Shown: in pieces, positions 25,528-35,083 of the stretch
Layout of the letters: each line of letters begins with the position of its first letter
How positions within the stretch are numbered: the first letter of the stretch is position 1
Source: Stropharia rugosoannulata
Taxonomy: Eukaryota; Basidiomycota; Agaricomycetes; Agaricales; Strophariaceae
DNA: 64,000 nucleotides
Direction: 5' to 3'
NCBI GenBank assembly: GCA_028532985.1
Contig: JANCIK010000004.1
Location: forward strand, 2,480,001-2,544,000
Position numbers and translations under genes: made by a program
Notes under the pieces: generated by a model
What the model was told of the DNA's origin: nothing
The model's input: only the letters and a program-made list of their open reading frames with translations
Database searches by the model: none

Positions 25528-27588
25528 ATGGCAAATCCCGAGAAGCAGAGGGCTGAGGAGCCAGAGATAATCGACGCAACTGGCGACCCGGACTTATCTG
25601 ACGATGCGTCAAACGATTCGGAGGGCGACGACAATGTAGAAAGCATTGTAACAGAGGGAGCCGGGGGAGCTTCGGCGTCTTCCTCCTCGAAAAAGAAGAA
25701 GAAGAAGAAGTCTAAAGCAAAGAAGCTCTTGGATGCCTTGACGCGAAATAAAGACGAGATCCCTCAGGAGGTCGTTGACAAAGTTTTGGATAAAGTGAAG
25801 GCAGAAGGCGGTCCATCATCTACCGAAGCCACTGCCGAGAGTGTCAGGGAGGTGTTGAAACAGATGAAGATTATGGATGTCGTCCAAGGCAAGGCAGGGA
25901 TCGGAGGTGTTAACAAAAAGGACATGGGCGAACACAAAGTAAATGACCTTATTAAAACTTAACAGGGGAAATATCAACTGATAGTTCGGCTCCTCTAGTT
26001 TTGGTCTACACAACCTGTTCCGCAGCTAGGTAAGCTTGCTTGATGGAATCAGAATGTAATGAGTGGCCCACAAATCTTATTGTATAGGCGAAGGTCCAGC
26101 ATTGGAAGATGGATACATCGAAGCTCCGAAACCACGGGAAGAAGTTCGTCAAGAGCCGTATCCTTTACCCAAAGACTTTGAGTGGAGTATTTTAGATATG
26201 AATGATCCAGCTCAGGTTGGTGCTGCCAGGCAATCATTTTATACCATGTCTAACGCGTTAACAGACAAAAGAAGTCTATGACCTGCTTTCTCTTAATTAC
26301 ATAGAAGACGATCATGCTGCATTCCGCTTCCAGTATAGTGCTGAGTTCCTGGCATGGTAGGTTAATGTCAATCAGCCCTTTCAACGTCTAACTGGCATAA
26401 AAAGGGCGCTGAAGCCCCCAGGATATCACAAAGAATGGCATATTGGCGTGCGAGTATCCTCAAATAAAAAGCTAGTCGCGTTTATCTCTGGTGTTCCTAT
26501 GACATTACGAGTTCGTAAACGGTATGCACTCGACCTTAATCAACATGCTCAGAGTGCCATACCTAACAGGTTTTCTATTCCTCAGCGTAATAAATGTCAG
26601 CGAAATCAACTATCTCTGCGTACACAAAAAGCTTCGCTCAAAGCGCCTTGCTCCTGTTTTAATCAAAGAGGTTACACGCCAATGCAACCTGAAGGGCGTG
26701 TTCCAAGCCATCTATACAGCAGGCGTCGTTATCCCCACTCCAGTTTCCGTTTGCAGATACCATCATCGTCTGCTGAATGTACCCAAGCTTGTTAACACCA
26801 GATTTTGTTTCGTTCCCCGCAATATGACCCTTGCCCGAATGACACGCGTAAATAAGCTACCGTCAGCTACAGTCCTTCCTGGATTGAGGGAGATGCAAGA
26901 AAAGGACATTGTTGCTGTCACTCATCTGTTCACCGAATACATGAAGCGCTTCGACATGGTCCCCTTATATGATATTGACGAAGTACGGCATCAATTCTTA
27001 AGTGGTATGGGAGAGGGAGAAATGGGAAGTGGAGGTCGCGGGAGGAGACAACGGCAGGTGACATGGGCCTATGTCGTAGAAGTATGTATCTCGTCCCATA
27101 TAAGTCTAAATCAGTCCATCTAACTTGTATCAGAATCCAGACACTGGCAAAATTACGGATTTTTTCTCTTTCTATTCTTTGCCTTCAACAGTTATCGGAA
27201 ACAACGCATACCCGACGCTAGAGGCTGCATACCTCTTTTATTACGCTTCAGATGTGGGTTTAGGCCAGGCAGGAGACCAAGACCAGCTCCTCAAGAATAG
27301 ACTCATGCTATTGATCAATGATGCTGTTATTACTGCAAATGAGGCCGGATTCGATGTTTTCAACGCTCTAACACTCATGGACAATGCACCTGTCTTACAT
27401 GATCTTAAGGTTTGTCGTCTCTCCATCGTGCTAATATATTTATGACTAATTTTTATATTTCAAAGTTTGGTTTGGGTGATGGATTTTTGAATTTCTATCT
27501 ATACAACTGGCGTACGCCGACATTAGCCGGCATGAACTCTGAAGGCGACGTTCCTGCAGGCAGGGGAATTGGTGTTGTCATGTTGTAG
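25528..27588 (+). CDS. NMT1: Glycylpeptide N-tetradecanoyltransferase (N-myristoyltransferase)
   Basis: NMT transfers myristate from myristoyl-CoA to the N-terminal glycine of target proteins. The ATG at 25528 starts a charged N-terminus with a poly-Lys block ([12 protein letters not shown], about 25690-25725) that is thought to aid ribosome association. The catalytic fold follows across several exons: [12 protein letters not shown] (about 26000), [34 protein letters not shown] (about 26270-26345), [18 protein letters not shown] (about 26440), then [25 protein letters not shown] (about 26600), [15 protein letters not shown] and FNALTLMDN. The end is GRGIGVVML, matching the conserved C-terminal leucine-type carboxylate that acts as catalytic base in this family. 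Length (about 580 residues) is normal. It is convergent with UFD1. Confidence 0.95.
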
Positions 27589-27768
27589 TTTGTTTTAATA
27601 GAGATGTTTTATCTTGCTACACCTTCTAAAAAGCATACACGGTCACAATCTAAAGATTGGATGGGATTTGATAGTACAGATTCGGTGGTAGTATTTATGT
27701 AACGTATTGACTGGCAGGGATATACATATGTATTGCGCTTTCTCGCATTTAAAAATGAAAAAAGAAAT

Positions 27769-29474
27769 TTAGTCACTATCGATCATTATAACATCGTCGT
27801 CGTCATCGACACCCCAGTCATCCTCCTCCTCTGGAGAAGGGCTGCGTTGCTTCGGCTGTTGACGGCTATTACGCTGTGGTGGCTGTGGTACTCTTGCATC
27901 GCCAACTCCGATGGACCCATCTTGGGGAGGAGGCATCTTTCTTAATGAATGTCCAGAGCCCCATGCGTGAGAATCCGTTGAGTTGGAAGACTCGGTTTGC
28001 TTTCCCTTTCTTTTTGGATCATTGCCAATGGTGGGGGCAAGGTTAGACCGTCCACTGAGTGTGTTGCCAGAACCGGAAAATGCGGGAGGTGACTGGATAC
28101 CAAAATAAGTCTGGCTAGCAAATTTACAAGCATGAATACCTTACCTGGGGAGTAATGTCTGGAGATTTGGGTGCAGGGGGCGGTACATAAGTTGCCACAT
28201 TGAAACCAAAGAACAACTGGCCAAATGGTAGGTTGAGCGCCGCGGGGACCTTGACACCTGACTCAAGCGTGTTGTTGGACACAATCTTGCGACGACTTTA
28301 CAAGAATATTAGTTAACATTATCGAAGAGGCCGCAGCACTCACTCAGTATGTATGATCTTGCTACCCTCGGCAACTTGTTCTGGCTTGCGATGACTAATT
28401 CCCTTTCCTTTCGTCTTCCGGCCTGACAGCGTTTCTCCCTTTCCTTTGAAGCTTTCCCATTGGTCTCCGTCTTTGCTGACAGATGTTATACCGGTACTGG
28501 TTCCAGCAAAGCCACCACTCAGGGATGAACCAGGACGCGATGATCCAGGCGATTGGGAGTTGAGATCGATTTTTAATTTTGACGCCAGCGTTGTCGGAGG
28601 TGCTACCTTTGGTCGCTCTGGCTCCACGTATCCTAGTGGAGCAGCGAAATCGACTTCAAGATCAGTGTCCACAACACTAATCCCCGCTCCTCCTGGTTGA
28701 GTTTCCATTACCAGTAGTCCAAACACTATCGAGTTGTAAGATATTTCAATGATATCACCTTGTGTAAGGGCAGAGAAATTGCGTAAAGATTGCTCGAGTC
28801 TATAATTTATTGAGAGTGGTATCATTTCCCAGTTAAGTCGGACCTACACTGCTTTGGGGTCAGATATCTCCAAGAAATGAACTGACTGTGCCTGTAGCTT
28901 CACAAGTTTTCCCTTTGGAAGCTCTGCACCAGTTATTCGTATGGGATCACCCTCGTTCAGTCTTAAAGTCTTCATCATCCAATAGGGCAGATGGACAACA
29001 CCCTCTTCAGCAATGAACTCCAGCACACCAGCATGGGTTGAAGCTGCTGGGTTTGTTGGATTGCGCAGCTGGAACATCCAGGGGCTTTCGAGGTCCAGGT
29101 TTGTTAAATTCGCGAGGGAAGATTGAGGCATTATAACTGTTCATTAAGCACCGGGTCAGCTTCTATGTCTACAGATCAATTTATGACGCGTACTCTTGCC
29201 GCCATACGACACGTTTTCTCGTTCTCGTCCGGGGAGCATCGCCATACTGTAGGCTTTAAGATATTCATCGTAGGCCCTTGGATTCGCCCGACGAGGCATC
29301 CCAAATCCTGCAGGTGGGCCACTGGTAAAGATTAGCAATCAGATATAGTGCAGGCGGACCTCATGTTGCATTCTTACCCTGCAAAGTTAATTCCGCCGAC
29401 ACCATTTAAGTTTGCGAACTACGACTTTGAGAAAATGCTAGGGTACCCAACACGGAGCAACTCACAAAATCCAT
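27769..29474 (-). CDS. UFD1: UFD1, ubiquitin-recognition factor of the Cdc48/p97-Ufd1-Npl4 complex
   Basis: UFD1 delivers ubiquitylated proteins to Cdc48 for extraction and degradation. The best start is the ATG at 29474 (MDFFANLNGVGGINFAG), reached by splicing the two-codon-plus first exon to TTCGCAAAC. The N-terminal UT3 double-psi beta-barrel domain then reads YLKAYSMAMLPGRERENVSYGGK, VLEFIAEEGVVHLPYWMMKTL, VKLQAQSVHFLEISDPKAV and LRNFSALTQGDIIEISYN, with the domain end at DFAAPLGYVEPE. The C-terminal half is Ser/Pro-rich and ends in an acidic DDDDDVIMIDSD. An upstream in-frame ATG at 29527 would add 18 residues, but it lies inside the inverted repeat of the neighbouring transposon and is probably not native. 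It was originally head to head with CCT4. Confidence 0.94.
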
Positions 29475-29511
29475 GATGAACGTGGAAGGCGGTATGTAGA
29501 TGAGAGTAGTA

Positions 29512-30464
29512 AGGTAGATGTCATCCATTATCGACCAGGTCACGTGGTCTCAGTGTGACAGTCCAAAAAAGGGCAAAACACGTCAATTTGAGCTAAAAGA
29601 TACAATTTTGAGATAACTGAGCGCATTTTTGGGAAATCTACTTCCTGGAAAATATGTATTAGTCTAAAATACACGTTCTTGCTAAGTTTGGTAGATTACG
29701 GGAAAGAATTGCTATAGTTATTTACGGAAATACGTAGGTTGCCTCATTTATCACAGTCGCGTCTCCTAATCTCGCCAATTACAAGCCAATTAACGCGTTT
29801 TTAGCATAAAATGGGACGCATAAAGCGAAAGGATATGGCCAGAATACAAAACCTGTGCGGTTCTGGCAATGGCACATCATCCAAACGGCAAAAAATCAGA
29901 CACACTTCGGAAGCAGAAAACATAGTAAATAAAGAGAATGTGAGAGTTACTCACTCTTTACAATACATTATTATTAAACAAACATGATTAGAGCACTCCC
30001 GATAATGCACCAGGCTTACCTAGCAAATCAAATACACAAAAAGCTGCAGTTCCGGCACCTATACCAAACACGCAATTAGTATTCCGTTATGCTAACAAGA
30101 TGAACTCTATACAAGCCTTGCCGGATACTCACTGGTCTTTTCACTGTTTCTCGGTGATATCAGAAAAGCTAGAAGATCATGAGAAGATTGATAGCACAGA
30201 CATATGTTCTCATGACTGATTTAGAAAGTGAACTTCATTGCGAAATAACTTCGCACATAATGCTCCGATTGTCCCCATTCTTGGAAATAATGTTCTCAGG
30301 TATGTACTCTACAATTGCCGGGAAGCAGATTCCTCTCGATTATGATTAAACTCCCAAAACATGACCTCCGTTGTTTCTCCGTGCTTTTTTCGCCTTATTT
30401 GGACGATCGGGTCACAGAAAAAGTCACGTCTCGTGACCTGGTCGATAATGGATGACATCTACCT
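29512..30464. mobile_element. TA-flanked element with 33-bp terminal inverted repeats (family A, copy 1)
   Basis: The left end 29512-29544 and the right end 30432-30464 are perfect inverted copies, beginning AGGTAGATGTCATCCATT. Each end is bordered by TA (29510-29511 and 30465-30466), as expected for a Tc1/mariner-type target duplication. Total 953 bp. Inside, a 58-codon plus-strand frame starting at about 29812 (MGRIKRKDMARIQNL) has the basic look of a transposase N-terminus but stops early. No full transposase is present, so the element is non-autonomous. It sits 37 bp upstream of the UFD1 start. A second copy with the same first 17 terminal bases is at 50194-50852. Confidence 0.85.
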
Positions 30465-30485
30465 TACTTAATGAGGAGGACGTCA

Positions 30486-30490
30486 CCTAA
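30486..30490 (+). repeat. target-site duplication, left copy (CCTAA)
   Basis: CCTAA directly precedes the 5' LTR, and the same five bases directly follow the 3' LTR at 34961-34965. A 5-bp duplication is typical of LTR retrotransposon integration. Confidence 0.95.
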
Positions 30491-30753
30491 TGTGACGGAC
30501 CGCCTACGTCGTCACAAATATATATCTAATCTTATCTTCCTTTTCTTATATTTCTTTGACATACTAGATTACTCTTCATTTCCTCTCTTTAACCGATCGG
30601 ACTGAAGCAAATAAAGTACAAACAGACCCGTAGAGTATAAAAAGCCCTCTGTATCGTAGTTAGAGGGCAGTCTTGAATTCCACAGCTTTACTCTGTCTGG
30701 TTTTCGAGGCTCACCCCGTGTGCCGGGACTCGTGAGAATCACGCCCCGTCACA
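30491..30753 (+). repeat. 5' LTR (263 bp)
   Basis: Begins TGTGACGGACC and ends CGCCCCGTCACA. It contains a TATA box (TATAAAA, 30636-30642) followed at once by a perfect 7-bp stem, GCCCTCT (30644-30650) with AGAGGGC (30662-30668), likely near the start of the transcript. It matches the 3' LTR base for base, offset 4,207 bp. Confidence 0.95.
30636..30668 (+). promoter_or_regulatory. LTR TATA box and adjacent hairpin
   Basis: TATAAAA is followed within two bases by GCCCTCT-11 nt-AGAGGGC. The stem falls where transcription would start (about 25-30 bp after TATA), so it may form a structured 5' end of the retrotransposon RNA. The same unit is present in the 3' LTR at 34843-34875, upstream of CCT4. 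Confidence 0.6.
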
Positions 30754-30940
30754 TATTTTTGACAGTACCCTTGCTGTCGGTATACTCTACTGCTTTACGG
30801 GATCACCCCGAACCTCTGCTGGTACTTTCTACGACGAGCAAGCCCGTTACTGGACCTTTGACTGGCCATCAAACACCTCCAGGCGTAGTGCTCAAAATTT
30901 TATCTTGGTAGCTAACAGTTTTTATTTTTAGTTACTACAC

Positions 30941-33607
30941 ATGTCTTCGAGAATGGAGACTGGTCCTAGTGATCACGCCGAGCCGGTTGCTGGAATGCAG
31001 GGCTCGGTTACAGGACAGGGTGCTGATATGCCCGAACGCTCTCAAGAAGGGGTCGCTTCCCCTGAGCATTTTTCCGGGGCTGCTAGGCGCAGCCGCCGGA
31101 CGGCGGCCCGCGTGGGCGCGCCTTTGAACGCGACGGCAGATGACGATCTGCGCGGCGCAGATGCTATGGGCGAAGCCCAGCATCCTCGTGCTTTGGGCGA
31201 AGCCCAACATTCTCGTGCTTTGGGCGAAGCCCAGCACAGCCGCGCCACGGGCAGTGGGCGGAATTTACCTGTCCGTGCAGGAAGTAATAACGTACTGAGT
31301 AACTTGTCACCTCCTCTACCTGAGGAAAATGAATCTATTCTTTTTGGGAGTGACAGACCCCTGGATATGGAAGAATTAGTAACCACTGTAGCCAATACCA
31401 AAGCTGCAGTTAATCAATTATTCCCAATTATGGATAATGTATTAAACAAGTTTGGATTGATGCAGAACTTGTGCAAACTTCAAGATACCAGAATGGTTGA
31501 GATGATGAAGAAAATAAACGAAATCTCTGCAGCTATATCATATAATTCAAAGGAGGAAAGTACCTCCATTCAATCCAAGAATAAAGGGGAGAGTGTTGAT
31601 CCCAGAGAATGGAGTAATGTTGGGATTTCTCAGGAGAAGTTAAATCCTCATGCTCAAGAAGCTCGCTTATCAGAGCTTGGAGTTAACTCTAATGATTTTA
31701 TCCATATTCTGGACACCCCTGTACCAATGAAATATAATGGAAAAGGTATTGACCCACAAGAATGGAGAAATGTTAACATTCCCCAGGACAAACTTAATCC
31801 TAATGCTCAACAAGTCCGATCTTCGGATTCTAAAATTGTTTCAGCTGACCCCAAGGCCCCTGAGAGCCAGCTATACGACTTGAGAGGTCTTCTGAGGCGA
31901 TTAGAAGAGTCAGAACGCCGAAATGAGCGTCTTGAGGACGAGTTGCGAGCGTCGCGCGGCCGTGGGAACCATGAGCGCTTAAACGAGCGCTCCGATCAAA
32001 TGGAACGGAACGTCGCAAACACACCGTTATCTCGAGAATTTGAAAGCTTCGTGACTCCTAGACCTACTGGGAGAAGAGCTTACATAACAGACTCTATGAT
32101 GCCTTCTTCTAGCCTGATTGGTAAAATACTTAACAATGATAATAACCATGTGCAGTCCTCTGAATTATCTGGGACTGCAAGAAATAGTGTGGAGCCAAAC
32201 CCGTTTGCCCCACAAATATATGAACAAGCTCCTGTCAACCAGGGTGAGACCTTTCGATTTGGTCTTTTCAGACCAATGCCACCGGAACGTTATGATGGCG
32301 AGCCGGATCCAATTAAATTTTCGAGATATGCCCAACAATGTCAGCGCTATATGCGAGAAGCGGGCTTACCTGATTCCGAGCAGGTCATGCATGCCGGAGA
32401 CTACGTAGACGGTGAGGCCGCTACATTTTTTGAGACAAATGTGATTGCAAGTGACCATCAATGGAGTCTCGCAGAATACTTGCGCGAGTTATTTTTGTAT
32501 TGCTTCCCAGCGGACTTCCGCTTGCGGAAACGTGAGGAACTTGAGAAAATCAGACAAGGCAATATGTCTATTAAACAGTTTGCATCCGAATTGAGTTTAT
32601 TATTCAAAATTATTGGTACATCAACACCACAAGAACGTGTAGACAAGTTGTTCTACCGTATGAATAATTGGATACGGCGCAAATTGATGGAACAAAGAAT
32701 TGACCCGCTTACACATTGCTGGGATGATGTAATTGAAGCTGCTACGGTCTTTGAAACCGCAGCAAGAGCGCAAAATAATACGCGCCAGTGGCGCAATTCG
32801 ATACTCACATCAAGCCGTGCCACAAGCCGTTCTTCAGACGACTTGTCAAGTCGAGCATCGAGCAGTGATTCAAATATTTCATCCAGCCGTTCTTCTAGTT
32901 GCAAGTCTAGTCTTAGCAACTCTAGTTGGCGAAGTAATAATAGACGTAATAGATTCGATAGGAACAATCGAGATCACTCAATAAATAATTGGCATGTTAC
33001 TCGAAGCATGCCATTAACGAGCACTTCAAATGAAGCCATTGTGCATTGCAATGGTTGTGGAGAAATAGGACATTATAAACGCAATTGTCCCCAAAGGACG
33101 ATCAGCCAATTGAGAAATGACCAAAATGCATACGCAAATAATGTCGAAATAATGGAAGATAACAACGAGCTGCTTTTAAGCTTTGGCAACACTACAGTAG
33201 CCCCAAACGACGACAACCTTGATGCATTCTTTATGGAGCTAGATCTTTCAATGGTTATTATGAATATCCATGGAATTCATGATATTGATGATGTGAAAGT
33301 TTATTACATAGAAGACGAAAACCACACCATATCGCATTTTGCAACCAATGACGAATTTGACCAAGTCCTTGAGCGCTCGGAAAATACCGAGACGGGCGCT
33401 TATTCAATAAACATTGATCTAAAAGATAACAATGCGCCAACCTTTTTGGATAAACCTGGCGAGATAGAATGCTTAGCCTCAGAAATTTGCAAAAATTTGG
33501 AGGGCGGGTCTGTTTATTCAACCCACCCCAACAATAATGAAAAAACACATACATATTTGGACAATCAAATCTTCGCCGGTTGCGACGATTTGGAGGGCGA
33601 GTGGTAG
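30941..33607 (+). CDS. retrotransposon Gag polyprotein (888 residues)
   Basis: One uninterrupted ORF. Residues about 75-100 hold a triple repeat of the unit GEAQHSRAL. Residues about 220-290 hold a duplicated motif (DPREWSNVGISQEKLNPHAQ and DPQEWRNVNIPQDKLNPNAQ). A charged coiled-coil-like stretch lies at about 310-350. The Gag capsid-like domain (PF03732-type) spans about 445-610, starting PPERYDGEPDPIKFSRYA and including YLRELFLYCFPADFRLRKREEL. A Ser/Arg-rich region follows, then a CCHC zinc knuckle (CNGCGEIGHYKRNC, about residue 702). The last 170 residues are acidic and contain no D-T/S-G protease motif. It is intact, which fits the identical LTRs. Confidence 0.92.
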   Translation: MSSRMETGPSDHAEPVAGMQGSVTGQGADMPERSQEGVASPEHFSGAARRSRRTAARVGAPLNATADDDLRGADAMGEAQHPRALGEAQHSRALGEAQHSRATGSGRNLPVRAGSNNVLSNLSPPLPEENESILFGSDRPLDMEELVTTVANTKAAVNQLFPIMDNVLNKFGLMQNLCKLQDTRMVEMMKKINEISAAISYNSKEESTSIQSKNKGESVDPREWSNVGISQEKLNPHAQEARLSELGVNSNDFIHILDTPVPMKYNGKGIDPQEWRNVNIPQDKLNPNAQQVRSSDSKIVSADPKAPESQLYDLRGLLRRLEESERRNERLEDELRASRGRGNHERLNERSDQMERNVANTPLSREFESFVTPRPTGRRAYITDSMMPSSSLIGKILNNDNNHVQSSELSGTARNSVEPNPFAPQIYEQAPVNQGETFRFGLFRPMPPERYDGEPDPIKFSRYAQQCQRYMREAGLPDSEQVMHAGDYVDGEAATFFETNVIASDHQWSLAEYLRELFLYCFPADFRLRKREELEKIRQGNMSIKQFASELSLLFKIIGTSTPQERVDKLFYRMNNWIRRKLMEQRIDPLTHCWDDVIEAATVFETAARAQNNTRQWRNSILTSSRATSRSSDDLSSRASSSDSNISSSRSSSCKSSLSNSSWRSNNRRNRFDRNNRDHSINNWHVTRSMPLTSTSNEAIVHCNGCGEIGHYKRNCPQRTISQLRNDQNAYANNVEIMEDNNELLLSFGNTTVAPNDDNLDAFFMELDLSMVIMNIHGIHDIDDVKVYYIEDENHTISHFATNDEFDQVLERSENTETGAYSINIDLKDNNAPTFLDKPGEIECLASEICKNLEGGSVYSTHPNNNEKTHTYLDNQIFAGCDDLEGEW

Positions 33608-34697
33608 AGAAAATAAAAGAGCAACATCTTCAATAAAAATTAACACGCCTCAAACTAACCACAAAACACATTCCTTCCTGGTCCCCCTTCCCCTTGTCCT
33701 AGGCTCTTTCTCTTTCCTTCTCATTGCTTCCCTTTTCTTTCTTTTTCTTACCATCCCTACTTGGATATTCCAACCCACTACTGTCTCTCCTTCTTCTACG
33801 ATTTCTTATAACACTTCTGGACTCCGCTTCAAGAAAAACTCGAAGTCTGCGCACTCTAATCCGCCTAATAACACTGCCACCGCCGCTTCCGTCACCGCTG
33901 CGGATCCACTTGCCCCTCCGCTGCCCCTGCAATCTCTAATTACTCTGTCGGGTCAGCCATCCCTAACTCCAACCCCTCGAGCATATACCCCATCTTCCGC
34001 CTTTCACGCGAACGCGCTGGACTTGATGCCCCTGTCTCCGGTTTCTCACGTTTATTCCACACCTCACGCCACTCATACTACTTGCGCACCGAAGCCGACA
34101 CTATCATCGAAGTTCCCCTTATGCTCATGCGCAACGTAATCGACTACGCGCTTGAACTTAGCTGCACCCGAGGCCGCTCTTCCTGGCAAATCCGGATCGC
34201 TGAACCCGCGGGATACCGTGTAATCGCTCACGCGCTGAACGCTGACCCAGCGTAACATTTCAAACTCCCTTACATCACCCAGGACAACACCATCGTCTAC
34301 GCGTCCACGGGCCGTTTCAGCTACCCCTTCGATCCGCAGTTCCCGAACATCAAAAAGATTCGCAAAGTAACTGACGTCGTGGATTTATTCGGCGATGACT
34401 TCACGGCCAGTGAATTATTCGACATCATAAAGCAGGCACTTCGCGAGCGCCCGTCTCATGGCAAACGCACGCGCTCGTATTACTCGAGCAACAATCGCAC
34501 CCCCAACAAGAAACGCCGTGCAGACGGCAAGCAGATTGCGCGCAGGCTTCATTCAATAAAAGATGACAACAATACAATTGAGTTCCATTTCTCTTATTTT
34601 ACTTTTTACTTTGCATACACGATTTATTTGACCGTTTTATCATTCAAATTACTTACCGGTCTCCCTAGCTGATATTTCACATCAGCTGGAGGGCGTA
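33608..34697 (+). other. retrotransposon region replacing pol: unrecognised cargo
   Basis: No polymerase or integrase motif is present. Two protein-like frames are visible. The first overlaps the gag end in the +1 frame (open 33537-34139): it has a strongly hydrophobic segment (LVPLPLVLGSFSFLLIASLF, about 33676-33735), then a Ser/Thr/Pro-rich part. The second (about 33880-34672) reads YYLRTEADTIIEVPLMLMRN, then SSWQIRIAEPAGYRVIAH, one TAA at about 34254, then FKLPYITQDNTIVYASTGRF, VTDVVDLFGDDFTASELFD, and a basic NKKRRADGKQIARR. I do not recognise either. The second could be a captured host gene fragment with one stop codon. Confidence 0.55.
34667..34687 (+). other. hairpin upstream of the 3' LTR
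   Basis: AGCTGAT (34667-34673) and ATCAGCT (34681-34687) form a perfect 7-bp stem with a 7-base loop, immediately before the short purine run and 3' LTR. It may mark plus-strand priming or RNA packaging; this is inference. Confidence 0.5.
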
Positions 34698-34960
34698 TGT
34701 GACGGACCGCCTACGTCGTCACAAATATATATCTAATCTTATCTTCCTTTTCTTATATTTCTTTGACATACTAGATTACTCTTCATTTCCTCTCTTTAAC
34801 CGATCGGACTGAAGCAAATAAAGTACAAACAGACCCGTAGAGTATAAAAAGCCCTCTGTATCGTAGTTAGAGGGCAGTCTTGAATTCCACAGCTTTACTC
34901 TGTCTGGTTTTCGAGGCTCACCCCGTGTGCCGGGACTCGTGAGAATCACGCCCCGTCACA
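34698..34960 (+). repeat. 3' LTR (263 bp)
   Basis: Same 263 bases as the 5' LTR, same orientation. Its TATA box (34843) lies about 240 bp upstream of the CCT4 ATG and points toward it, so it could contribute to CCT4 transcription. Confidence 0.95.
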
Positions 34961-34965
34961 CCTAA
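34961..34965 (+). repeat. target-site duplication, right copy (CCTAA)
   Basis: Matches the left copy at 30486-30490 exactly. Confidence 0.95.
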
Positions 34966-35083
34966 CACCCTGAGCTAACACCGGATCGATCGCGCATCAC
35001 GGGATTTCCCATTTTGAAAGACGCGTTTCTCGTTCCTCAGTTTGCCCTTAGTAGTGCGCATAAACTTGTCCTCCTCATTGTCA

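Larger units (their letters stand above)
30491..34960 (+). mobile_element. young non-autonomous LTR retrotransposon (gag only, no pol)
   Basis: The 4,470-bp element has two 263-bp LTRs that are identical as far as I can read them, TG...CA ends (TGTGACGG ... CCGTCACA) and perfect 5-bp target duplications. The internal region holds an 888-codon gag ORF, then about 1 kb with no protease, reverse transcriptase, RNase H or integrase in any frame. The Gag capsid-like domain and CCHC knuckle suggest a Ty3/gypsy relative, but without pol the clade cannot be fixed. The first bases after the 5' LTR (TATTTTTGACAG) do not begin with TGG, so I see no ordinary tRNA primer-binding site. Only a short purine run (GGAGGG) precedes the 3' LTR. 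It presumably moves using enzymes supplied by another element. Confidence 0.93.

Noticed and set aside
29474..29527. Longer UFD1 start at 29527
   Set aside because: The extra codons are transposon inverted repeat and spacer, and MDFFANLNG at 29474 is a better family start.
31042..31401. Minus-strand ORFs inside the gag repeats (repeated CWASPKAR or MLGFAQSTR units)
   Set aside because: They are the reverse reading of the tandem Gag repeat at 31168-31245.
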